Shown: in pieces, positions 23,952 through 34,557 of the stretch
Layout: every line of letters starts with the position of its first letter
How positions within the stretch are numbered: position 1 is the stretch's first letter
Source: Stereum hirsutum FP-91666 SS1
Taxonomy: Eukaryota; Basidiomycota; Agaricomycetes; Russulales; Stereaceae
Direction of reading: 5' to 3'
Assembly: GCF_000264905.1 (NCBI RefSeq)
Contig: NW_006763149.1
Coordinates: forward strand, 1,005,725-1,069,724
Length of the DNA: 64,000 bases
Program-made: the position numbers and the translations under genes
Notes under the pieces: model-generated
The model's input: only the letters and a program-made list of their open reading frames with translations
What the model was told of the DNA's origin: nothing
The model's database searches: none

Positions 23952-26096
23952 CCAGCCTTAACTGAATCGACTGCTGGTGTAGACGTAGAACTACCGAAAG
24001 ACCAGTCTTCAAAAACTCAACAAGACTCCACCACTGGTCTGACATTTCTTCCTCCTCCCCCAATATCCCGATTACCGGTAGAAATCTTTCGGATCGTCTT
24101 CTCCTATATCGTCTCCTCGAGCATTGCGACAGACGACTCGGAGCGCGATGCCCAGTGGTATGCGTACTCGCAAGTATGTAGCCACTGGCGCAACATCTCC
24201 CTTCGCTCGCCTTCTCTCTGGACGACCATCACAAAAGATACCCCGGCTACGTGGATAAGCATATTCCTCGACCGATCCGCCTCGCAGCCGCTTTTCGTTT
24301 ATTTCCTCGTTCGGAAATACTTAGAGCAGGACCGTTTCGCGCGCCTCTCCTGCGAGATGCATCGGGTTCGCGAACTGACGATGGACTTAGAGCACTTAGG
24401 TGCTGAAACAGATTACTTTCCATCCGGAGTAGAGGTTGCTCTATCGAAGCCGGCTCCTGTCCTCGAAACTTTCATCGCTATCGATCACTCTGCTGACTGG
24501 GATTGGGAGCTTCCTCGCAAAATGTTCAATGATGAGGCACCACGTTTACACAGCGTGAAATTGGCCGGCTTCATGAAGACTCAGTTGGACACGACGCTTG
24601 TTAAACATGCTCGACATCTCGATGGCGGATGGCAACATACGGCGTTTTTTATCGCTCCTATGCTTGTCAACGCACCGTTCGTCGAGACTTTGAAGTACAC
24701 TATGGGCCCCCACCCGGACTTCGATCCTGAAGTTGAGGAGGTTTTGGGCGGTCTGCGAGACAAGGGTGTACAGTTTCCCTTCGAGCTTCCCCACCTCAGG
24801 CGTTTTCAGGTCGACAGATGTATGACCAACGACCTTTTACGATTCCTCGACCATTTCATCATCCCACCTTCCGCCCGCTGGGAGATCAACTTCAACCACC
24901 ACTGGCACGTCCGGAGCACCTCATGGATTCGCACTTTGGACCTCCTTACTAAGCACATCCACTATCGCCAATCTCCTGAAGTCGCGGGGCCCCTGCACGA
25001 CCTCAAACTCGATTTGGGCCACCGAATGTTACGTGCGGGTGGGTGGACAGACGGAGTGCTTCCGAAGTATTGGTGCCGCGGGTACCGTGCCCCAGGTTTG
25101 GACTACGACCGTGCGGAATTCGATTTCGAACTATACTACAACGAACGGGACTTCTCCCTTCACGCTCATCGAGGAGCATCCATGTATACACCATTCGATG
25201 AGACGATCGACCTCTTCACCAGGCTTCCGCTCTCACAAGTTCGAAACGCTTGTTTTACGTCGTACGAGCTCCTACGCAAGGACCACCCTGATATCGCTGA
25301 CTGCTGCAACGCCCCCTCGATGTGGAGGAGGATACTGCGTCGGTTTCCTGAGTTGAGGACGATGCGGTTGTCGCGGGGCGTGGTGTTTGGCGTTTTCAGA
25401 GCGTTGACCGACGAACACGAGGCGAGGAGGCCTGCGTTGCGGTATCTCGAGGAGTTGATCGTCAATATGCGCAATTCGAAGCAGTATCTGGCTTGCGGGT
25501 TGTCTCCGGCTAATTCGGTAGCTGTGATGAGACATCTCTACGGTTTCGTCAAGCTGCAGCATGATGCCGGTCGACCTGTGGGGATCTTGCGCACCGATCT
25601 CTGTGAGACGTTGTGCTCTTCCGAAATAGCGATGGATGCGTTCGTGGCGCTGGTCAATGTGGGTGTGTACTGTACCCAGTGCGGACGCGAGGTCCTCAGA
25701 GGTGCGTGAGATCATATCGACGCGTCTTCGTCATACGCTGATGTTGTCTTCTTCCTGTTTGTAGCCTTGATGGACGACAAGAAGATGGCGAAGATCGAAT
25801 TCATTGTGCCCTCGGGAGGGGACAACTACGAGAGGCTTGTGATTTATATCAACGAGAAATATGGGTACAGCAGCATCACCGAGTTTGTTTGTGAGTGGTA
25901 CGGCCTATCAAGCAAAAAGTGCGTGTTTCGTCCGCTGGTGTTTATGGTGTATTAGCTCAACTCGACCCACTTCTTCAGCGCATACTGTGTCTCGATCGAT
26001 GTTAAGGAAAACACGATGCCTTGCATGGTTGTTCACGTGTCTGATGAGGAAGAAGAGATGGAAGAGGGTGGCCAGTCGAACATGAATCAGGGCTGA
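23952..26096 (+). CDS. F-box protein 3 with C-terminal Cys motif (first exon unresolved)
   Basis: The main exon runs from a plausible acceptor (exon start 23952) to 25701, followed by 25765-25918 and 25979-26096. That gives at least 673 residues, excluding an unplaced first exon. The F-box-like domain reads ISRLPVEIFRIVFSYIV, then YSQVCSHWRNISLRSPSLW. The body is Leu-rich and aligns along its length with F-box protein 2. The end carries DLCETLC and, 18 residues on, CTQCGRE, then a phase-1 intron, a strand-rich exon (MAKIEFIVPSGGDN), a phase-2 intron and an acidic last exon (SDEEEEMEEGG). The match to F-box protein 2 in exon order and phase makes them recent paralogues. Confidence 0.85.
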
Positions 26097-26274
26097 CCTT
26101 TTGTCCTTTGGGACCAATACGAAGGCGCCTTGAATTGAATTTCCCCAAACATTTTCTCGGTTTTGTCAATATCTAACTAACCTATATCAAAGGACGACCA
26201 ATCACTTATATTGCTCTCAAATCTATGATACTAATCCTTCTCCCGGTTCCCATTTCCTTCAATTGTCAGTTTAC

Positions 26275-26901
26275 TCATTTTGATGATGCTGCGCCACCGC
26301 CACTGTGATCACCAGCGTCTTCCACGAATTCCTCCATCAACATCCTGCCACCCACATTGACCGCACCTCCATCTCCAAGTCCGATCATCACAAACATCAT
26401 CCTTGACCACTTCTTATCATCCGGATTCCTCCACGCATGCATCGTCCCTCTCTGAACGACCACATCTCCCGCCTTTAAGACCCTCTTCTCCCCGCTATCC
26501 AACTGCAGTTCCATCTCACCTACGATCACGACTCCGTAGTCCACGCTCATTGTCCTATGCATCGGAGTGATATACCCAGGCGCGGTGTCGACGATACGAC
26601 AGACCGAGCCGAGCGGGTCCACGAGACCGAGAGGTGGTGATTGTGAGGTGGGGTCGGAGAGAAGGGCACGGTGGAGGTCGAGGTCGGCCGTGTCGACGAG
26701 ACCGGAGGTAGAGAGAGAAGCGTTGTTGGTCGTGTAGGCTGTGGTCATCTGGAATGCGTCAGGCTTGGCCATATCCCATGATGAGGGTTCGGACGAGTAG
26801 AAGGTGGATTTCAGAGTGACTGGATCGTTTGCAGTGATGTGAGTAGTGGGGGGTGGTAAGGGGTCGCTCGAGCTTTTGGGTATTGGTTGTGGTCCAGACA
26901 T
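26275..26901 (-). CDS. Single-domain cupin protein
   Basis: One intronless frame of 208 residues starts at ATG 26901 (MSGPQPIPKSSS). After a disordered 40-residue start, the cupin core appears as two halves. TPMHRTMSVDYGVVIVGEM is followed by LDSGEKRVLKAGDVVVQ and RGTMHAWRNP. The first motif has H-x6-DYG where classic cupins have HxH...E. The second keeps the closing histidine (MHAWRN). Small fungal cupins of this kind often sit in oxidation or secondary-metabolism loci, but no biosynthetic gene is adjacent here. The catalytic role is unknown, and it may be an isomerase-like or binding protein. Confidence 0.85.
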   Translation of the reverse strand: MSGPQPIPKSSSDPLPPPTTHITANDPVTLKSTFYSSEPSSWDMAKPDAFQMTTAYTTNNASLSTSGLVDTADLDLHRALLSDPTSQSPPLGLVDPLGSVCRIVDTAPGYITPMHRTMSVDYGVVIVGEMELQLDSGEKRVLKAGDVVVQRGTMHAWRNPDDKKWSRMMFVMIGLGDGGAVNVGGRMLMEEFVEDAGDHSGGGAASSK

Positions 26902-27932
26902 ATTGATCTGGAGAAAGTGGTGGTTACTGTAACAGTGCGCTCGGAGGTGATGGCGCAATGTGGATTGATAAGCCCTCTTGGGTGTGAATATTACCCAGCC
27001 TACTGATCACATGGATAAATAGAGACGAGGAATTGAAGAAGTCGTGAAGACTCTTGCATATCCACTTCAGGATTGGAAACATGGTTGGGGAGGTACGAGA
27101 CTCCCGAGGTTGTCGACATACCCTTGAGAACAACGATGAGTAGGTGCGATGTGGACGGGGAGCCACATAAGTTCACGTAGGCGCCACACACGTCTAACAC
27201 AGGTTGAGCAGCTCGTTAAGCGCAGGTATATTGGCTTCACCTTGCCTGGCCCTCGTAGATGGCGTAGTCTCGATGACAGCAGAATAGTGTAGCTTTTCGT
27301 TGATTCGTCCCCGAGATCATGGTGGTACATAGTTGGATGGGTAGAGTCGAAAAAGCTTTGAGCGCCGCCGCCCCGGACACCTGCACGAAAGTCGGAGATC
27401 GAAAATTTCTTGTGTGGCGTCTTTCCCCGCCTTGTCCCCGCCTGTCCCCGCCTCAACATCATCTGCATTTCAATCTTCGACTATCGCGTCGAACTACTGG
27501 TCGTCAGATGAGGAACACAACGCAGCTCTTGTTTCCCTATATAGGTCCACTGGCTGCTCTAAGCGTATGAACTCTTATCCGGTATCGGGCTGGACTGGCA
27601 AAACGTCGTCGTTCTTGTGTTGTTGCTGATATTTCATACCGATGGTCCTAGCGACGCCCTCATTGGGTGGCATGCTGTGGCAGACTCTTGTTCTCTGGAG
27701 GCCAAAGCGCGTCAAATTTCCATCAGATAATTTCTCTCACAAGAGTATAAAGGGTGCCTGTGTTATGTCAAAGTTCATTAGCTGTCGCCCTTTCCTGGAC
27801 CATCTCCTGACGCTCCTGGGCTCCATCCACAACGACTGATCATTCGTGGTATATATCTATGATATGTTTTGCCGGACATTCCAGCTAACCTTGTTTACGC
27901 ACAGAAGTCACCCAAAAGTACAGCTCCAAGAT
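26902..27932. other. Intergenic between divergent cupin and coiled-coil copy B
   Basis: No gene is supportable. The stretch should carry both promoters. An ATG at 27864 (MFCRTFQLTLF) is a possible extra upstream start or first exon of the coiled-coil gene, but I prefer 27933. Confidence 0.45.
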
Positions 27933-29917
27933 ATGTCTTCGTTTTGCGGATTGCTCTGGGGTCGTTTTCGCTCGAGTCCTTCGGCAACTAGGCAGGCTCC
28001 GCATGAATACGCCTGTTCACCCACGCCCTTTCCGTACCCCTCCCCCGACACTATGCTCGATCAACATGCTACACACTACACTCCAGCTCACCCACAGTCC
28101 GAAGTTTTGTCTCCGTCGAACACATTTTTCACGATCAAGGAAGCTACACTTTGCAAACGGGGATTTAGAGGAGCCTGGGTTCGCCTTAGCGCGTTGGGAC
28201 GGTCGAAGCCCGAAGTCTCTACCCCTCAACCTATCACTGCGACATCTATTTCAACAACTACTCCTATTACCGTCGGACGCTCCACTGTGTCGCACAAGCC
28301 GCCTGTCATTCATCTCAGCGGTGTAGGCGTCGGAGAGGAAATTATGTTTGGTGACTCTTCCCGTGTCCCGAGTTCGTCACGCCACATCCAGCGCACATCT
28401 CCGCCACAGCAACCAACAAGTCCCGGCATCTCAGAGGCGTATACTGAGTTGAATGATCGTGAGGTATGTCATACTCATTCTATGTCTTGCGCTGTTTTGA
28501 CGTTGTTCAATATACAGGTCTTCATGAGACAGCTCAGAGCAAAGGACGTTCCCCAACAGACGAGAGGCGATCGAGATGTCCCGAGGAAGAGACCTGCCAC
28601 CAAACCTGCCCGCCCGTTTGTTGACTCGAAAATAAAAGTGTCTTCGAGTCCTTCAGGAGGGGAAAATTCTTCTCGTGGCAAAGGGCGTTCGACATCCACC
28701 ACATCGGTGATTCCGACCAGGCCCCCTCTGGTTATCTCCAATCCGACCGTCCAGTCTCCTCGATCATCATTGGCGTCGTCTGTGATGAGGCCCCTCTCTC
28801 TATTCTCCAACTATCAACCTTCGAAGTCTGGTAGCATTTTCAACTTTGAGCACGGGCAATCCGGTGGGTAGCCCCAGAAATATGTCCACGAGCTTTGATC
28901 TAATCGTTCGCCGTAGCTTCCTATGATCTTGAGAAGCAGAAGATGGCTTTGAGTCCGGCGAAAACTCTTGCGATCGGAGTGTTGACTGTACGTCTCCTAG
29001 CGAGGATGTGTTTTCATGCTCATGCTGACGTGTCCTATTTTCGCCAGAACCTCGTGGACGCACTCCAAGGCGACAGTCACCCACAAACTAGACTTCTTCT
29101 TTCCGATTTGCAGCATAACATCGATGGGTTCACGAGCGTTATTAGTGATATCCTTGACTGGGCTGAGGACCCAAAACGCCACTTGCCGGAAATGGAATCA
29201 CCTAAGCACGGCACGAGGAGGGTCGACCGTCAATGGTCGCACAAGGAGGACAGTCTCTGGAGCCTGCTCGATCAGTGAGTCCTAACGCGTCTCCACAGAT
29301 GCTTAGAAAGTGGTGCTTACAGGTGTGCATTGTCGGTCGACAGCTCTATCCAGCTCTTCACCCAGTTTCTGAACGAAGTGGTTCCGGACCATTCGCTACT
29401 CAAGGAATACTCGCACGCTGCCAACAGACTTCGAGAATATAAGCGCGCCGCCGCCGCTCTCAATGATGAGCTTCCGGCATATGGCAATGTCGCGAAGAAG
29501 CTCTTCCTCAAGCTCCAGGTGAGTAGTGTACTTTCTTGTGTGGAACTGCCGACTCATCCGGCCCATGATGATCAGTTAGCGCACCATACCCGCGTCGAAG
29601 TCCGCTTACGGGACCAGTTCAATCATATCCGTGGCGAATCACCATCGCTTCATGATGCGTACAAGTATTGCGTTAAAAGCGGAGACCGTAGAGCACGCCA
29701 AGTTGAGTACAAGTACGACCAACGCAAGAACGAACTCCGACAACTCAAGACGAAGATTGAGGCTCGTAGGGATGAGATGAAGAGTCTTCATGAACAACTA
29801 GGATCGGAGAAAAGGGTGGAGCAAACGGACGTGGAGAAAGAATGGAAATGGTTGTTGAAGGAACTTCAACCTCCAGTCCTCGATCTGGGTATCTTTGACG
29901 AGCGCGACGAATACTGA
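27933..29917 (+). CDS. Coiled-coil/disordered family protein, copy B
   Basis: Six exons (27933-28463, 28518-28863, 28917-28987, 29048-29274, 29323-29518, 29576-29917) give 570 residues, every junction in phase. Residues 1-290 are Ser/Thr/Pro-rich with a short helical motif (VFMRQLRAKDVPQ). The rest is helical: ASYDLEKQKMALSPAKTLA, then an exon ending QWSHKEDSLWSLLDQ, an exon ending VAKKLFLKLQ, and a last exon starting LAHHTRVEVRLRDQF that turns into a coiled coil (RQLKTKIEARRDEMK). These blocks are shared with the genes at 1-2.4 kb and 39.8-41.7 kb. I know no name for the family. It has no membrane segment or catalytic motif. Confidence 0.8.
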
Positions 29918-30083
29918 CAATAAAGGCTAGGGATACGATTACGACTGACGAAATACACGACTATACAACGTACTTACGGACTACCTATGATAATATAACT
30001 CACGAACTCATGCGCGCACAACAAACGTACAGGACTAAGGATGAGAACTCGTGCCGAAGCAAGTACTCCATAAACCATTCGCT

Positions 30084-30989
30084 TCAACAGTCCAGAGACA
30101 TTACGATGACCGGGAATGGACCAGTCGCGGCCTTCATTATGGCCCTGCCTCTCTCACAAAAGCCCATTTTTTGGTACTTTATGACCTGTCATAGTAGCGG
30201 CATCAGTAGGGTACGACCTCAAGCAGGTCGAGAGGACATACGTTGACTTCGGCTGGAGTAGAAAGGCCAATGATCTGATCTTGTGTACGGGACTGTATCG
30301 AAGAGATGAGAAGATGATATGGAGGTAAAATAGGCAGAGAACATCATACTCACATTACGCACATGCGAGATCATAGCTGAGGCAAATCCACGACGCTGAT
30401 ATTTTGGGTCTGTGGCGAGCTCGCAGCACCAAAAACAACGCTGTCGTTCCTGCGCCATGTCTTGAGCTCAGGACCGGCGAGTTTCATGAAAGGAACCACA
30501 TACTTCTTCCGTGAACGATCGCGCCATGAGTTCAACAGTAGTTGTATTACACTGTCCGTGCCACCACATCTGCGCCATGGGTGATAACCGATGGAAGAAG
30601 TGGTCGAATCCAAGAGCACGTTGCTCATGGCTGAAAGTCGTGATTATCAACGTCAGTGGACTCGAATAGAGTGGTGCAAGGTTACTAACGTGCTGAACAT
30701 ATCATGATCAGGTTCTGTCCACAAACTTATGGACAGAATCTCGTCAGAGCCTTGTGGCTGGACGACGAATATTTCGCCTTCGAGGGCAATTGCTCGTATC
30801 ATGGCCGTAAAATAATCGGCATGTAAGTTCCAGTTGCCGCCAAGTAGTGCTTTTTGTGAGGGGTCTACAAAATAACTGATCAGAAAAAGACTGACAGGAA
30901 ATATTTTGGAGGGACCTACATCCTTCGTATGCACGAACAAGGAGGGATGCTGCTTGGGCCACTTGCGCATCTTCGAGACGGTCAATCAT
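30084..30989 (-). CDS. GNAT-family N-acetyltransferase
   Basis: Six exons (30989-30920, 30864-30690, 30630-30504, 30440-30354, 30292-30242, 30185-30084) give 203 residues in phase. The N-terminus is MIDRLEDAQVAQAASLLVRAY. The acetyl-CoA-binding motif A is clear (CELATDPKYQRRGFASAMI, the Q/R-x-x-G-x-A signature). It is followed by the motif-B part IIGLSTPAEVNVIKYQKMG and a beta-strand C-terminus. Fungal proteins of this layout acetylate small amines or protein N-termini, but the substrate cannot be read from the sequence. An upstream ORF-like region at 31003-31326 does not splice in. Confidence 0.85.
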
Positions 30990-31562
30990 CGGCAAGAGAT
31001 CATTACCGAGGAGCAGATGTACCTGTGATAGAGTGCAACCGTCTCACAAGGGTCTTCAGTCCATTTCGGCTATCGTTTCTTGATGCTGGATCTACAAGGA
31101 GATCAGTACTTTGATGTTGGAAAGACAGATAAGTAGTACAGTAGTATGGAGTTGGGTGAACGTACTTGGTGTTAGCGATGATGATGATGGTTGGGAAGAA
31201 AGCATGGTACAGAACATATTGAGGACTTGTCGATAGTAGATCAGTCTTTGTGCGGAAGGGCTGTGTTCGCGAATTTAGGATCCTTGTCTCGGGAGGCTCA
31301 GAATATATGTGTCTGTACTGAGACAAAGCCCGCTCACACCCGACTTGCTAGAGATAGGGGCAGAGCGGAGCGTCGGCTCCAGAACGGCCGAGACCCTTTC
31401 CCGTCATGGGAAGATTCGAACAAAGAAACTCGGAACTGGGCAAGCCAACTGGCGGTGACGTTGAACGGGTTGAACGTTGGAAGGAAGGAAGGCAACCGGT
31501 AATAACACTACGAACATCAACAAAACTCCAGCCTCTACACCGAACAACAATAGTCCCACCAC
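30990..31562. other. Intergenic between GNAT and pseudouridine synthase genes
   Basis: This is the promoter side of the GNAT gene and the 3' flank of the synthase gene, both on the minus strand. The plus-strand open frames here are antisense shadows. Confidence 0.5.
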
Positions 31563-33960
31563 TCACTCATCCCTCTCCCACTCCCACCCCTCCTCCGCCC
31601 ACTCCGGCATCCCCGTCTCGAACACCCCAAGACTAGTCGTATACCTCAACGCATGCAAGAATATATACAGTCTCTCCGGTTTCGGATCCGGATGCAACGG
31701 CAGATAGCACTCCGGACAGTACAGCATACCGTCATTCTGATCCGCCACTGCCACCTGCGCGTCGGCCTGTTTTTGGCGGTGGGAGGGCGTGGGACCGTCG
31801 GGGGGAGGGGCGACGAAGAGGGAGGGGTGGGGTGGGTCGTTGGCGTGCTCGGCGATGTGGGTTTGCAAGCGTTCGAGGGCCTCGGAGGGGGTTAGTTGGG
31901 GCGGGGTCGGTGGCCTGGAGGGTTCGGCGGTTGACAGTTCGGAGGGGATGGATTCGGAGGGAGTGGATTCGGGTGGAGGTTGCGGTGAGGATTGAGAGGG
32001 GAGGGAAGAGGATACGGATGCGAGGCCGACTTCGGGGGTGGCGGTTCCGCTTTCTTGTGCTACCTCTACAGGAGGTGGAGCCCCATCCACCCATCCTGGG
32101 CCACCGCGTTTCCGTTTACTCTGCGGCTGGAGTGGCTTGATCTTCAAACCTGATGGATGAAGCTTTCCCTTCGCTTTGAAGACGACGTCTCGCCAACGAG
32201 ACCAGTCTTCATCTTCATCCTATATGAAAATAACTGCTGAGTGCGTGTCGGTCTGATATGTGAGAAAGATAGATGTACCTTCATGTTTCTCAGTTTGGTG
32301 ATGACATTGACAGCCTCAGCCGAAAGCGGCACGGGCGATCCCATCCCAATATCATGTCCAGTCTCTCTCGGAAGAGGTTTCACTTCCACCGGCTGAGTTT
32401 GATACTTCGCACCTAGCGAAACAGGCTCGCCACCTTCAACTTTTTCGTCCGACGCCACCTTCGAGGACGATGGGTCCACCGCGGAAAGATCGTTCTCGTG
32501 GGATGGATACCAAGGGTCGATGGACTGAGTTTTCGGAGAGCGAGAGAGTTGTTCCGGGTTGGGGGCGTTGGTGGTTTGGAATTGGGGAGGTGGCGCGGGA
32601 GCGGAACGTTCGTCGGAGGGGTTGATGTCGATTCCACCTTTACCGAGATTGGGACCCTATGCGCACGATTGAAGTTAGGCGATGTGCAGCATGCTTGGAA
32701 CAGGTGGATGCAGGACTGAGACTCACCCATATTTTGGTTTCGGAGTAGATTGGGTCGTTGGCGACTGGGTGGCCTAGGTATTGGAGATGTACACGGATTT
32801 GATGGGCTAGTGACGATATGTGTGAGTAAGTGGAAGAGCGTTGAATCGCAGTGGGTAGATGACGTACAGCGGCCTGTGAGGGGACGACAGTGGAGGACAC
32901 TCGTGTCCGTGTTTGCATCGTAGTGGAGACGAGTGAAGATGGTTTGAGCGGTCTGTTGGTGAACGAGATTGTTAATGTCGAAGAGCGTGAGGGCCCAGAA
33001 GAAAATCAAACATGCCTTTCCTTCGGGATGGATGATGTTAAGACCCATCTGGCGATCAACCGTAAGCATCGGCTGGTCGACGTACGTCTCCCCTCTGTGA
33101 ACGATGAGTACGAGTTTGTATGCAGATGTAAAGAAACTCACTCCGGGAACTCGCCCTTACACCGAGCGATATACTCCTTCTTAACTTGACCAGCAGTGAA
33201 TTCTTCGGAGAGGGTGTGTGCTCGTTTCGAGGAGAGGCCAACGACCATGATGCCGGAGGTTAGACGATCGAGACGGTTTACGGCTATGTAGAAGGTCGTT
33301 ACAGTTGAACTGGCTTGTCATGGACGCCACAAACTTACTGTAGACTTTCTTGAAACCGAATTCGCGTTGCAGAATCTCAACGAGGGAGAGATAGAAGAAA
33401 CGCCCTGTGGCATGAACGGGCTAGCAACACATCGTTCGATCAGCGTCGAAGCAGAAAAAAGGAGAACAGACGAACGAACGATGCTCCCGGGCTTGTTGAT
33501 GACGATGAATTCTCGTTCGTAGTCGGTATGCAGGATCTGGACTGGGGTTGAGGTGACAGGAGGCTCGTGGCGATGGACAATATTTCTACGGTCGAACTAA
33601 GACCGATTGATTGTTTTTGGAGAAGAGAAAGAAACTCACTCTAGTCTGTCTCCGTTCCGGAGGATAGTCCCAGGTCGCGCAATTTTTCCATTTACTGTAG
33701 TCACCCCAGACTCGAGGGCATACCGCTACTCCCGGGAACGGTTTGAACTCGCGCACACGGCCATGAAAACAAGACAGACTCACGTAGTATTCCACCGACC
33801 TGTCTCGAAACTCCGTCGACACGACCTCTAATATCTCCCTGTCAAACCACCTGCCCTTTGCCATGGTCGTATACGGGTACCAATACGGTGCGATCTTCTT
33901 CAATCCGGGTCTTGTCGCGGGCAATGGGAGAGGGTCGGGAGCCATGGCGGCTATGAGCAT
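31563..33960 (-). CDS. RluA-family pseudouridine synthase (RIB2/PUS9-like)
   Basis: Many short exons, the first five being 33960-33784, 33725-33640, 33585-33480, 33420-33339 and 33283-33142. Family marks appear in order: an S4-like start (ESGVTTVNGKIARPGTILRN), IVHRHEPPV, NKPGSIPVHATGRFF, the catalytic-Asp motif VNRLDRLTSGIMVVG, CRPLTG with HQIRVHLQYLGHPVANDP, and a fungal C-terminal extension with YCPECYLPLHPDPKPE and LYIFLHALRY. Enzymes of this group isomerise U32 of cytosolic or mitochondrial tRNAs. Yeast Rib2 adds a deaminase domain that is not seen here, so PUS9-type is the closer match. Start at ATG 33960 (MLIAAMAPDP) or 33945. The gene is divergent from the ABC transporter. Confidence 0.9.
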
Positions 33961-34557
33961 GCGGCGGATAACGTGTCTGAACTGGTCTTCGGGTGGGACT
34001 CGAATGAGAGGGAGGTGGATCTTGCTCGTGTAAAATACAGGAAAATGTTGAGCCAGCTTGGACAGTGGTGCGATGGATGTGAGCTGTAAAGCGTTCTCTT
34101 TAGTTGGACAAATTTTCCATCCCGATGACAAGTCCACCATACGCACCACTCTATGAAGCGCAATCCACACTACAAAAATGTCAGAACTAAATCGTGGGTC
34201 AGTGTGGCGAAAGGGGTCAAAGAAGACAGTGGGCGTACAGATTTAAACTCTTGCTTCGAAGATCATCATGGGTATGAAATTGTGTGGGAACTCACTACAA
34301 CGCGAACTTGTTACGATGTCCGAATGCGGACCAACCTCTGTCTACCCAAGAAGAGCTCTACTAATTTCGAGGATTTTGCGATGATGGATGTCCTCTGTAG
34401 GATATCCTGCGGTATGTTTTTACTGTTTTTATCCACGTAAGCAGTGTGGCCCGCGTCGCTGTCGGAATTTGAGAATCTCCCACGACTTCGAACGCGGGGT
34501 AATTCACAACCTCCATGCAGATGATGAGACACTTGCTTCATTCTCCTCTCCACCACC
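33961..34557. other. Bidirectional promoter region, synthase and ABC transporter
   Basis: About 600 bases separate the two divergent start codons. A frame upstream of 33960 stays open for 70 codons on the minus strand but lacks family similarity, so it is left out. Confidence 0.5.

Noticed and set aside
26275..30989. Cupin plus GNAT considered as part of a biosynthetic gene cluster
   Set aside because: No core synthase, P450 or terpene cyclase lies nearby, and neighbours are housekeeping or unknown.
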